A DNA stretch of 6,678 nucleotides. Origin: Rhodospirillales bacterium. Its GTDB lineage: Bacteria > Pseudomonadota > Alphaproteobacteria > CACIAM-22H2. A model generated the notes under the pieces. It searched no databases and was not told where the DNA came from. It saw only the letters and a list, made by a program, of their open reading frames with translations. Of the stretch, positions 1 through 6,194 are shown piece by piece (position 1 is the first letter of the stretch; every line of letters begins with the position of its first letter). Where the stretch lies: assembly GCA_016195145.1 (NCBI GenBank), contig JACQAF010000312.1, positions 1 through 6,678 on the forward strand, in the 5' to 3' direction. A program made the position numbers and the translations under genes.

Positions 1-1
1 G

Positions 2-424
2 CTCTACGGTTCGGTCACGACGCGCGATATCGCCGACGCGATTACCGCCGCCGGCTTCACCATCGAGCGCCGCCAGGTATTGCTCGACCAGCCGATCAAG
101 GCGCTGGGCCTGAGCAAGCTGCGCATCGCGCTGCATCCCGAAGTGGCCGTTTCGGTCACCCTCAACATCGCCCAGTCGGACGAGGAAGCGGCGGCGCAGG
201 CCGCGGGCAAGTCGCCCCGCGCCGAAGCGGCGGCGGCCGAGACGGCTGATGCGCCCGCCGAGCCCAAGGCCGAAGCGGCCGGCGAGACAGCCGCCGACGA
301 GACGCCGAAGAAGAAAAAAGCCAAAGCCAAGACCAAAGCGGCCGACGACGAAGCCGAAGAAACCGCCAAGCCCAAGGCCAAGAAGAAAGCCAAGGCGAAA
401 AAGAAGGACGACGACGCGGACTAG
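2..424 (+). CDS. rplI: 50S ribosomal protein L9, C-terminal part with long charged tail (5' truncated)
   Basis: This is the 3' part of the gene for large-subunit ribosomal protein L9, which binds 23S rRNA near the base of the L1 stalk. The frame is open from base 2 and ends at TAG 422-424, giving 140 visible residues. The first visible residues, LYGSVTTRDIADAI, are the characteristic opening of the L9 C-terminal domain, so by comparison with the roughly 150-residue E. coli protein about 90 N-terminal residues lie outside the window. The domain core runs to about visible residue 57 (VAVSVTLNIA). After it comes an approximately 80-residue low-complexity tail, first Ala/Glu rich, then Lys rich (KKKKAKAK, KAKKKAKAKKK), ending DDDAD. 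Alphaproteobacterial L9 proteins often carry charged extensions; this one looks long and is probably disordered. An intrinsic terminator follows 46 nt after the stop, so this is likely the last gene of a ribosomal-protein operon (typically rpsF-rpsR-rplI, inferred). Identity is firm. Confidence 0.93.
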   Translation, partial: LYGSVTTRDIADAITAAGFTIERRQVLLDQPIKALGLSKLRIALHPEVAVSVTLNIAQSDEEAAAQAAGKSPRAEAAAAETADAPAEPKAEAAGETAADETPKKKKAKAKTKAADDEAEETAKPKAKKKAKAKKKDDDAD

Positions 425-470
425 ACGCATTCGCGAAAGCCGGCTGTTTTCCGCGCCACGGCGCCCCCGG

Positions 471-495
471 AAACGGGCGGCGTCGCCGCCGTTTT
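471..495 (+). terminator. Rho-independent terminator after rplI
   Basis: A GC-rich hairpin is followed by a short T run. The core stem GGCGGC (476-481) pairs with GCCGCC (485-490) around a GTC loop. Past a single bulged G at 475, the outer stem AAAC (471-474) pairs with GTTT (491-494), and T continues at 495. The U tract is short (four Ts), so termination may be incomplete. Its position just after the rplI stop and before cfa makes it the likely end of the ribosomal-protein transcript. Confidence 0.7.
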
Positions 496-524
496 GGCTG
501 CGCCCTTGGGTTTTGCCGAGTCGC

Positions 525-551
525 TTTACAACCTTTGCGACTTCTTATTAA
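525..551 (+). promoter_or_regulatory. Possible sigma70-type promoter upstream of cfa
   Basis: The stretch around 515-560 is clearly more AT-rich than its surroundings. It contains TTTACA (525-530), close to the -35 consensus TTGACA, and TATTAA (546-551) as a possible -10, but the 15-nt spacing is shorter than the preferred 17. It lies between the rplI terminator and the cfa start, where a promoter is expected. Alphaproteobacterial promoters are loose, so this is only a candidate. Confidence 0.25.
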
Positions 552-637
552 CTGTTGATCCGCCAGTCCCAATGGCTGGCTGTTTGTTTTCGCCTCGACT
601 TTTTCGCCCCGTGGCGCAACGGCCGGACGTAAACGCG

Positions 638-1870
638 ATGCGGCTTCTCTCCCTCCTGTTTCAGCGCGTGTTCCGCATCGGTCGGCTGACCGTCATCGAT
701 GCTACCGGCAAATCGCAAATATTCGGCGAGGGCGAAAAGCCGGCGCTGACGATCCGCGTGCACGACGATGCCACCGCGCGACGCATTTTTTTCAATCCGC
801 GCCTGGCCATCGGCGAGGCCTATATGGATGGCCGGCTGACGATCGAGAACGGCGATATCTACGATTTCCTCGATTTCTGCGCGATCAATCTTCAGCATCT
901 TGAGCAGCGGGGCCTGACCTTCGATTTCGGCTACCGCCTGCAACTGCTGTTCCGCCGTTTCCAACAGTTCAACCCGATTTCGCGCGCCCAGCGCAACGTC
1001 GCCCATCATTACGACCTGTCGGGCACGCTCTACGACCTGTTCCTCGACAACGACCGGCAGTATTCCTGCGCCTACTTCACCACCGATAACGACAGCCTCG
1101 AGGTCGCCCAGGACAACAAAAAGCGCCATATCGCGGCCAAGCTGCTGCTGAAACCGGGTGCGCGGGTGCTCGATATCGGCTCGGGCTGGGGCGGGCTTGG
1201 CATCTATCTCGCCAAGGTGGGGGCCGGCGAGGTGCTTGGCGTGACCCTGTCGTCGGAACAGCACAAGGTATCGAACCAGCGGGCCGCCGCCGCCGGGCTC
1301 GACGGACAGGTGCGCTTCGATCTGCGCGACTACCGCCAGCAGACCGGTACATTCGACCGGATCGTATCGGTCGGCATGTTCGAACATGTCGGCGTCAATC
1401 ATTACCGGGAGTTTTTCGAGCATCTCAAGTCGCTGCTCGCCGAGGATGGCGTCGCCCTGCTCCACTCGATCGGACGGTCGGACGGGCCGGGCACGACCAA
1501 TTCGTGGATCCGCAAATACATCTTCCCCGGCGGCTACTCGCCGGCACTGTCCGAGGTTCTGCCCGCGGTGGAGAAGGCCGGACTTTGGGTAACCGATATC
1601 GAAATCCTGCGCCTGCACTATGCCGATACGCTCAAGGAATGGCGGCGGCGCTTCCAGCAGGCCCGCGACGAGGTGCGTAACCTTTACGACGAACGGTTTT
1701 GCCGGATGTGGGAATTCTATCTGGCCGGCAGCGAGATCGCCTTCCGCCGCCAGGGCCACATGGTGTTCCAGATGCAGATCGCCAAGTCGGTCAACGCCGT
1801 GCCGCTGACCCGCGATTACATCCAGGAATGGGAGCGCGCCAACGCCGGCCGCGCCAATCTAGCGGTTTAG
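638..1870 (+). CDS. cfa: Cyclopropane-fatty-acyl-phospholipid synthase
   Basis: A SAM-dependent enzyme that adds a methylene bridge across the cis double bond of unsaturated acyl chains in membrane phospholipids, forming cyclopropane fatty acids at the cytoplasmic membrane; family knowledge links this to acid and stationary-phase resistance. The protein has 410 residues, slightly longer than E. coli Cfa. An N-terminal lipid-binding region (about 1-115) precedes a class I methyltransferase domain. Visible motifs are NVAHHYDL (120-127), QYSCAYF (141-147, active-site Cys144), the SAM loop VLDIGSGWGG (177-186), SVGMFEHVG (244-252, Glu249), LLHSIG (His276, Ile278) and HYADTLKEW (Tyr328). These match the E. 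coli Cys139, Glu239, His266, Ile268 and Tyr317 bicarbonate/active-site set, so the enzyme should be active. The frame extends upstream to ATG 572 and TTG 494, but TTG 494 sits inside the terminator hairpin and homologues begin near MRLL, so ATG 638 is preferred. No strong Shine-Dalgarno is visible. The gene probably forms its own transcription unit. Confidence 0.93.
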   Translation: MRLLSLLFQRVFRIGRLTVIDATGKSQIFGEGEKPALTIRVHDDATARRIFFNPRLAIGEAYMDGRLTIENGDIYDFLDFCAINLQHLEQRGLTFDFGYRLQLLFRRFQQFNPISRAQRNVAHHYDLSGTLYDLFLDNDRQYSCAYFTTDNDSLEVAQDNKKRHIAAKLLLKPGARVLDIGSGWGGLGIYLAKVGAGEVLGVTLSSEQHKVSNQRAAAAGLDGQVRFDLRDYRQQTGTFDRIVSVGMFEHVGVNHYREFFEHLKSLLAEDGVALLHSIGRSDGPGTTNSWIRKYIFPGGYSPALSEVLPAVEKAGLWVTDIEILRLHYADTLKEWRRRFQQARDEVRNLYDERFCRMWEFYLAGSEIAFRRQGHMVFQMQIAKSVNAVPLTRDYIQEWERANAGRANLAV

Positions 1871-1890
1871 CCCGCGCGGCAGGGTGCGAT

Positions 1891-1920
1891 TTGCGGCCCG
1901 TGAGTTATCCCCGTTATACT
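1891..1920 (+). promoter_or_regulatory. Candidate sigma70-type promoter of the dnaB operon
   Basis: The 111-nt gap between cfa and dnaB holds TTGCGG (1891-1896) as a possible -35 and TATACT (1915-1920), five of six matches to the -10 consensus, separated by 18 nt. Transcription would begin around 1927, leaving a leader of about 55 nt before dnaB. A DnaA-box-like TTATCCCCG lies between the two elements at 1905-1913. No terminator with a T run is visible after cfa, so read-through from cfa is also possible. Confidence 0.4.
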
Positions 1921-1981
1921 TTCATTGCACTGTCGATTCGCCTTGTGGCAATTGTCGCCGCAGGCGTAACTTGCGTATCCC

Positions 1982-3514
1982 ATGGATACAGCACCGCGAA
2001 CGAATGTTGCGCCGCTGAAGGCGCGCGACGACGAAATTTCTCCGCTGCGCACCCCGCCTCATAATTTCGAGGCGGAAATGGCCCTGCTTGGCGCGCTGCT
2101 CGCCAATAACCGCGCCTATGAAAAGGTTGGCGAGTTCCTGCGCGCCGAGCATTTTGCCGATGACCGCCACGGCCGCATCTACGAAGCCTGCGGCAAGCTG
2201 ATCGAACGCGGCCAGATCGCCAACCCGGTCACGCTCAAGAACTACTTCGAGCAGGATAGCGGTCTCGCCGAGATCGGCGGCGCGCAATACCTCGCCCGCC
2301 TCGCCACCGCAGTGGTAACGATCATCAACGCCGGCGACTATGCGCGCACGATCCACGATCTTTTCTTGCGCCGGCAGCTCATTGCGCTCGGCGAGGACGT
2401 GGTCAACAAAGCCTATGGCTACGATCTTGAAACCGGCGCCAAGGAACAGATCGAGGGCGCCGAGCAGCAGCTGTTCGATCTCGCCACCACCGGACAGTTC
2501 GAGGGCGGCTTCCAGCGGCTCGATGCCGCGCTCAACATCGCCATCGACATGGCCCAGGCCGCCTACAAGCGCGACAGCCATGTCACCGGCGTCACCACCG
2601 GCCTGCGCGATCTCGACGCCAAGCTCGGCGGCCTGCATCCCTCCGACCTCGTCATCCTCGCCGGTCGCCCGTCGATGGGCAAAACGGCGCTCGCCACCAA
2701 GATCGCCTTCAACGCCGCGCTCGCCTACAGCGAACGCCGGGCCGAAGACGGCTCGGTCGAGGTGATCGAAGGGGCAAAAGTCGCCTTCTTCTCGCTTGAA
2801 ATGTCGGCCGAGCAGCTCGCCACCCGCCTCCTGTCCGAGGAAACCGAGGTGCCGTCGGACAAGATCCGGCGCGGCGAGGTGCGCGGCGAGGATTTCCCGC
2901 GTTTCGTCGAAGCGAGCCAGCGCCTCGCCCGCATTCCGCTGTTCATCGACGATACGCCGGCCCTGTCGGTATCGGCCCTGCGCACCCGCGCCCGCCGCCT
3001 CAAGCGCACGCAAGGGCTGGGCCTGATCGTCATCGACTATCTGCAGCTTCTTGGTCCCAGCCCGGGCACCAAGTCCGAAAACCGGGTGCAGGAAATCTCC
3101 GCCATCACCCGCGGCCTCAAGGCGCTGGCCAAGGAACTCAACGTGCCGGTGCTGGCGCTCTCGCAGCTCAGCCGCGCGGTCGAGCAGCGCGAAGACAAAC
3201 GGCCGCAGCTTTCGGATTTGCGTGAATCGGGCACCATCGAGCAGGATTCGGACGTCGTGATGTTCGTCTATCGCGAACAGTATTATCACGAACGCGCCGA
3301 GCCGGGCCGCCGCCCCGACGAAAGCGAAGAGAAGTTCCACGACCGCATGGAGCAATGGCAACAGCGCGGAGCCGAGGTACATAACATCGCCGAAGTGGTC
3401 ATCGGCAAGCAGCGCCACGGGCCGATCGGCATTGTGAAGCTGTATTTCGACGGCAACTTCACTAAGTTCGACAATTACGCCAATCCCAGCCAGCTGCCCG
3501 ATGGCGGCGGGTGA
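1982..3514 (+). CDS. dnaB: Replicative DNA helicase DnaB
   Basis: The hexameric 5'-3' helicase that unwinds DNA at the replication fork, loaded at the origin and interacting with DnaG primase. The protein has 510 residues against about 470 in E. coli. The N-terminal collar domain begins around PPHNFEAEMALLGALL (25-40), followed by a linker helix near 170-200 and a RecA-like ATPase domain from about 200. Visible motifs are Walker A GRPSMGKT (228-235), the catalytic-Glu motif SLEMS (271-275, Glu273), Walker B LIVIDYLQLL (348-357), motif H3 SQLSR (394-398), motif H4 DLRESGTIEQDSDVVMF (412-428) and the arginine-finger region GKQRHGP (475-481). The extra length comes mainly from about 14 residues after 250 and about 25 residues after 436, both of a kind seen in alphaproteobacterial DnaB. 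ATG 1982 is the first possible start because an in-frame TAA lies at 1967-1969; there is no clear Shine-Dalgarno. The 3' end overlaps alr by 14 nt. No intein is present: the Walker A region, a common intein site in dnaB, is uninterrupted. Confidence 0.97.
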   Translation: MDTAPRTNVAPLKARDDEISPLRTPPHNFEAEMALLGALLANNRAYEKVGEFLRAEHFADDRHGRIYEACGKLIERGQIANPVTLKNYFEQDSGLAEIGGAQYLARLATAVVTIINAGDYARTIHDLFLRRQLIALGEDVVNKAYGYDLETGAKEQIEGAEQQLFDLATTGQFEGGFQRLDAALNIAIDMAQAAYKRDSHVTGVTTGLRDLDAKLGGLHPSDLVILAGRPSMGKTALATKIAFNAALAYSERRAEDGSVEVIEGAKVAFFSLEMSAEQLATRLLSEETEVPSDKIRRGEVRGEDFPRFVEASQRLARIPLFIDDTPALSVSALRTRARRLKRTQGLGLIVIDYLQLLGPSPGTKSENRVQEISAITRGLKALAKELNVPVLALSQLSRAVEQREDKRPQLSDLRESGTIEQDSDVVMFVYREQYYHERAEPGRRPDESEEKFHDRMEQWQQRGAEVHNIAEVVIGKQRHGPIGIVKLYFDGNFTKFDNYANPSQLPDGGG

Positions 3515-4625
3515 CGCCAGCGCGGCCGCGCCGTCGGTCCTGACCGTCGATCTTCGCGCGATCGCCGCCAATTACCGCCTCTTGCGCGCCCGCCTCGGCG
3601 GCGGCGCGGAATGCGCCGGTGTGCTCAAGGCCAATGCTTACGGCCTCGGCGCGGCGCGCGTCGGGCCGGTGCTCGCCCAGGCCGGCTGCCGGCATTTTTT
3701 CGTCGCCCATCTCGGCGAAGGCTTGGAATTGCGCCCGCTGCTGCCGCCGCAGGCGGCGATTTACGTGCTCAACGGCCTGGCGTCCGGCGAGGAAGACGCC
3801 TTCATCGACGCGCGCCTCGTACCGGTGCTCAATGATCCCGGCCAGATCGGTCTGTGGCTTGCCGCCGCCCGCCTGTCGTCGACCGCCCTACCGGCGGTCA
3901 TCCATATCGACACCGGCATGTCGCGCCTCGGCCTCTCGCCCGCCGAGGCCCGCCACCTGGCCGGCGAGCGGGCGCGCCTCAACGCCCTCGATCTGCGTTT
4001 CCTGATGAGCCATCTCGCCTGCGCCGACGAGCCGGGTCACGATCTCAACCTCGCCCAGCACCGCGAATTCGCCGGCCATCTCGCCGCCTGGCCGGGAGCG
4101 AAGGCGAGCTTCGCCAATTCCTCGGCTATTTTTCTTGGCTCCACCTACCACTTCGACCTAGTCCGGCCGGGCTGCGCGCTTTACGGCATCAACCCCACCC
4201 CCGGCGGCCCCAATCCGGTCGCTGGCGTCGCTCGGCTGGAGGCAAAAGTCCTGCAAATCCGCGACGTTGACCCGCCCCGGAGCGTTGGATATGGTGCCAC
4301 GCATCGCGTCACGGGCAGAACCCGGATCGCCACGATCGCCGTCGGCTATGCCGATGGCTGGCTGCGTACCCTTAGCAACCGCGGCTGCGCCTTTTACGGC
4401 GCTGTCCGGCTGCCAGTGATCGGCCGGGTTTCGATGGATTTGATTACGCTCGACGTTACTTCCGCCCCGGCCATCGGCCCCGGTGACATAGTCGAATTGA
4501 TGGGCCCGCATCTCGCCGTCGATGCGGTGGCCGACATCGCCGGCACCAACGGTTACGAGGTGCTTACGCGCCTCGGCCGACGCTTTCGCCGCGTCTATCT
4601 CGACGAACCCCAGGCCCCCGCATGA
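3501..4625 (+). CDS. alr: Alanine racemase
   Basis: A PLP-dependent cytoplasmic enzyme that interconverts L- and D-alanine, supplying D-alanine for peptidoglycan. It has 374 residues, normal for the family, with an N-terminal TIM barrel (to about 245) and a C-terminal beta domain. The PLP-binding lysine is Lys43 in VLKANAYGLG (41-50). The second catalytic base is Tyr264 in SVGYGATH (261-268), which acts across the dimer interface. Other conserved positions are His171 in MSHLACAD, the SFANSSA strand (203-209), Arg222 in LVRPGCALYGI (220-230), which contacts the pyridine nitrogen, VGYADGW (281-287), VSMDL (310-314) and GTNGYEVLTRL (348-358). All expected catalytic residues are present. The start codon lies inside the end of dnaB (14-nt overlap) and the TGA overlaps the mlaE ATG (ATGA at 4622-4625), implying translational coupling on both sides. 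No Shine-Dalgarno is evident. This could be the only housekeeping racemase; a separate catabolic copy cannot be excluded. Confidence 0.95.
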   Translation: MAAGDASAAAPSVLTVDLRAIAANYRLLRARLGGGAECAGVLKANAYGLGAARVGPVLAQAGCRHFFVAHLGEGLELRPLLPPQAAIYVLNGLASGEEDAFIDARLVPVLNDPGQIGLWLAAARLSSTALPAVIHIDTGMSRLGLSPAEARHLAGERARLNALDLRFLMSHLACADEPGHDLNLAQHREFAGHLAAWPGAKASFANSSAIFLGSTYHFDLVRPGCALYGINPTPGGPNPVAGVARLEAKVLQIRDVDPPRSVGYGATHRVTGRTRIATIAVGYADGWLRTLSNRGCAFYGAVRLPVIGRVSMDLITLDVTSAPAIGPGDIVELMGPHLAVDAVADIAGTNGYEVLTRLGRRFRRVYLDEPQAPA

Positions 4626-5398
4626 ACCCGCTCGCCACCCTCGGTCGCGTCTTCATCGGCTTCATGCAGGTCGCGGGGCGGATCTCGCTATTTACCTTCG
4701 TCGCGGTCTCGCACTGCCTGCGCCCGCCCTGGTACCCGCAGCTGATCGGCCGCCAGATGCTCGATATCGGCTATTTCTCGCTGCCCGTGGTCGGGCTCAC
4801 CTCGCTGTTCACCGGCATGGTGCTGGCGCTGCAAAGCTACACCGGCTTCGCCCGTTTCTCGGCCGAGGGCGCGGTCGCCACCGTCGTCGTGTTGTCGATG
4901 ACCCGCGAGCTCGGCCCGGTGATCGCCGGGCTGATGGTCGCCGGGCGGATCGGCGCCTCGATGGCGGCCGAAATCGGCACCATGCGCGTGACCGAGCAGA
5001 TCGATGCGCTCTCCACCCTGGCGACTAATCCGTTCAAGTACCTCGTCGCGCCGCGGTTGATCGCCGGCCTGACCATGCTGCCGCTGCTGGTCATCGTCGC
5101 CGATGTCATCGGCGTGTTCGGCGGATACCTGGTCGGCGTCTACAAGCTCAACTTCAATCCGGCCGCCTATCTCAAGCGGACCTTCGATTTTCTCGAGTTC
5201 ATCGACGTGTTCTCCGGCCTGGTCAAGGCCGGCGCCTTCGGCTTCATCATTTCGCTGATGGGCTGCTATCACGGCTATCACAGCGAGGGCGGGGCCCAAG
5301 GTGTCGGCCGGGCGACGACCAACGCCGTCGTCTCCGCCTCGATCCTGCTGCTGGTGTTCAATTACGGGATCACCGAAATCTTCTTCGCCACGCGATGA
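4622..5398 (+). CDS. mlaE: MlaE-family phospholipid ABC transporter permease
   Basis: An integral inner-membrane permease of the MlaE (DUF140/TTG2B) family. In E. coli a dimer of MlaE combines with MlaF, MlaB and a MlaD hexamer to move phospholipids between inner and outer membranes, maintaining outer-membrane lipid asymmetry. The protein has 258 residues, the usual size. It starts with an amphipathic interfacial segment (about 8-32), followed by hydrophobic helices at approximately 52-72, 84-110, 144-175, 198-216 and 232-250. The family hallmark is the conserved block from RELGPVIAGLMVAGRIGAS (95-113) through AAEIGTMRVTEQIDAL (115-130), which includes the loop expected to contact the ATPase. 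GGAQGVGRATTNAVV (223-237) is the second conserved block. ATGA overlaps join it to alr (4622-4625) and mlaF (5395-5398), so subunit synthesis is probably coupled. Family assignment is firm; the exact substrate and direction in this organism are inferred. Confidence 0.9.
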   Translation: MNPLATLGRVFIGFMQVAGRISLFTFVAVSHCLRPPWYPQLIGRQMLDIGYFSLPVVGLTSLFTGMVLALQSYTGFARFSAEGAVATVVVLSMTRELGPVIAGLMVAGRIGASMAAEIGTMRVTEQIDALSTLATNPFKYLVAPRLIAGLTMLPLLVIVADVIGVFGGYLVGVYKLNFNPAAYLKRTFDFLEFIDVFSGLVKAGAFGFIISLMGCYHGYHSEGGAQGVGRATTNAVVSASILLLVFNYGITEIFFATR

Positions 5399-6168
5399 AA
5401 CACCATCCGAAAATCTCGATCCGCGGCCTGTATAAAGCCTTCGGCCCGAAGGTCGTCCTGGACGGGCTCGACCTCGATGTCGGCGTTGCTGAATCGATGG
5501 TGGTCATCGGCGGCTCCGGCACCGGCAAATCGGTGCTGCTCAAATGCGTCCTCGGCCTGCTCGAGCCCGAATCCGGCAGCATCAAGATCGACGGCGTCGA
5601 AGTGCTCGGCATGCCGACCAGCGAGCGCGAAAAGATCAACCGCAAGTTCGGCATGCTGTTCCAGGGCGCGGCGCTATTCGACTCGCTGGCCGTGTGGGAG
5701 AACGTCGCCTTCGGCCTGATCCGCGCCCAGGGCGTGGATCGCATCGCCGCCAAGCGCATCGCGATCGAGAACCTCGCCTCGGTCGGCCTGCGCCCCGAGG
5801 TCGGCGAATTGTCGCCGGCCGAGCTGTCGGGCGGCATGAAAAAACGCGTGGCGCTGGCCCGCGCCGTCGCCACCAAGCCGGAAATCATCTTTTTCGACGA
5901 GCCGACAACCGGCCTCGACCCGATCATGTCGGACGTCATCGACAAGCTGATCGTCAAATGCGTGCATGAACTGGGCGCAACCGCGCTGTCGATCACCCAT
6001 GACATGGGCAGCGCCCGCAAGATCGCCCATCGCGTCGCCATGCTGCACATGGGCAAGATCATCTGGCAGGGTCCGGTCGCCGGCATCGATCGCTCGGGCA
6101 ACCCCTATGTCGACCAGTTCATCAATGGCCGCGCCGAGGGGCCGATCCAGATGCAGGTGCGGGCGTGA
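5395..6168 (+). CDS. mlaF: MlaF-family phospholipid ABC transporter ATP-binding protein
   Basis: The cytoplasmic ATPase subunit that powers the MlaE permease encoded immediately upstream. It has 257 residues, close to E. coli MlaF. All ABC motifs are present: Walker A GGSGTGKS (39-46), Q-loop Gln90 in MLFQGAALFDSL (87-98), signature LSGGMKKRVALARA (144-157), Walker B IIFFDEP with catalytic Glu169, D-loop GLDP (173-176) and switch His202 in THDM. The LSGGM signature and the FQGAALFDSL segment are typical of the Mla/Mce-type ATPases and separate it from amino-acid or LptB-type ATPases. The C-terminus (about 235-257, DQFINGRAEGPIQ) resembles the short tail that in E. coli MlaF reaches across the dimer. 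Its ATG overlaps the mlaE stop by 4 nt. A Shine-Dalgarno is not obvious, consistent with coupling to mlaE. No mlaD, mlaC or mlaB follows; radA is next. Confidence 0.93.
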   Translation: MKHHPKISIRGLYKAFGPKVVLDGLDLDVGVAESMVVIGGSGTGKSVLLKCVLGLLEPESGSIKIDGVEVLGMPTSEREKINRKFGMLFQGAALFDSLAVWENVAFGLIRAQGVDRIAAKRIAIENLASVGLRPEVGELSPAELSGGMKKRVALARAVATKPEIIFFDEPTTGLDPIMSDVIDKLIVKCVHELGATALSITHDMGSARKIAHRVAMLHMGKIIWQGPVAGIDRSGNPYVDQFINGRAEGPIQMQVRA

Positions 6169-6179
6169 GCCCGCGCCCC

Positions 6180-6184
6180 GGAGG
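6180..6184 (+). promoter_or_regulatory. Ribosome binding site of radA
   Basis: GGAGG lies 10 nt before the ATG at 6195, in the 26-nt gap after mlaF. It is the only strong Shine-Dalgarno in front of a gene in this window, and it fixes the radA start. It suggests radA is translated independently, unlike the overlapping genes upstream. Confidence 0.7.
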
Positions 6185-6194
6185 CGGCTAGCGG

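Noticed and set aside
4..572. Minus-strand and alternative plus-strand open frames over the rplI tail, giving Ala/Ser-, Arg- or Pro-rich proteins.
   Set aside because: They are frame-shifted readings of the repetitive Lys/Ala/Glu codons. The compositional bias explains the lack of stops.
548..1759. A 403-codon minus-strand open frame opposite cfa.
   Set aside because: cfa has all its catalytic motifs in the + frame. The antisense product has no recognisable motif and no plausible promoter or ribosome binding site.
1848..1880. Inverted repeat GCCGCGC / GCGCGGC (1848-1854 and 1874-1880) at the end of cfa, considered as a terminator.
   Set aside because: The loop is 19 nt and no T run follows the second arm, so it does not look like an intrinsic terminator. 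In such GC-rich sequence a 7-bp repeat is weak evidence.
1956..1966. Small hairpin CGCC-GCA-GGCG in the dnaB leader, considered as a regulatory element.
   Set aside because: A four-base-pair stem is too short to distinguish from chance at this GC content.
2660..2700. Possible intein in dnaB near the Walker A motif.
   Set aside because: The ATPase domain is continuous through GRPSMGKT and the following motifs, and the total length is explained by two short insertions.
1922..3571. A 549-codon open frame on the minus strand covering all of dnaB.
   Set aside because: It is an antisense shadow produced by strong GC bias at third codon positions of dnaB. Its translation shows no recognisable domain and it runs through both ends of the real gene.
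4688..6101. Minus-strand open frames opposite mlaE and mlaF (203 and 243 codons).
   Set aside because: They are shadows of confidently identified transporter genes and have no recognisable family features.
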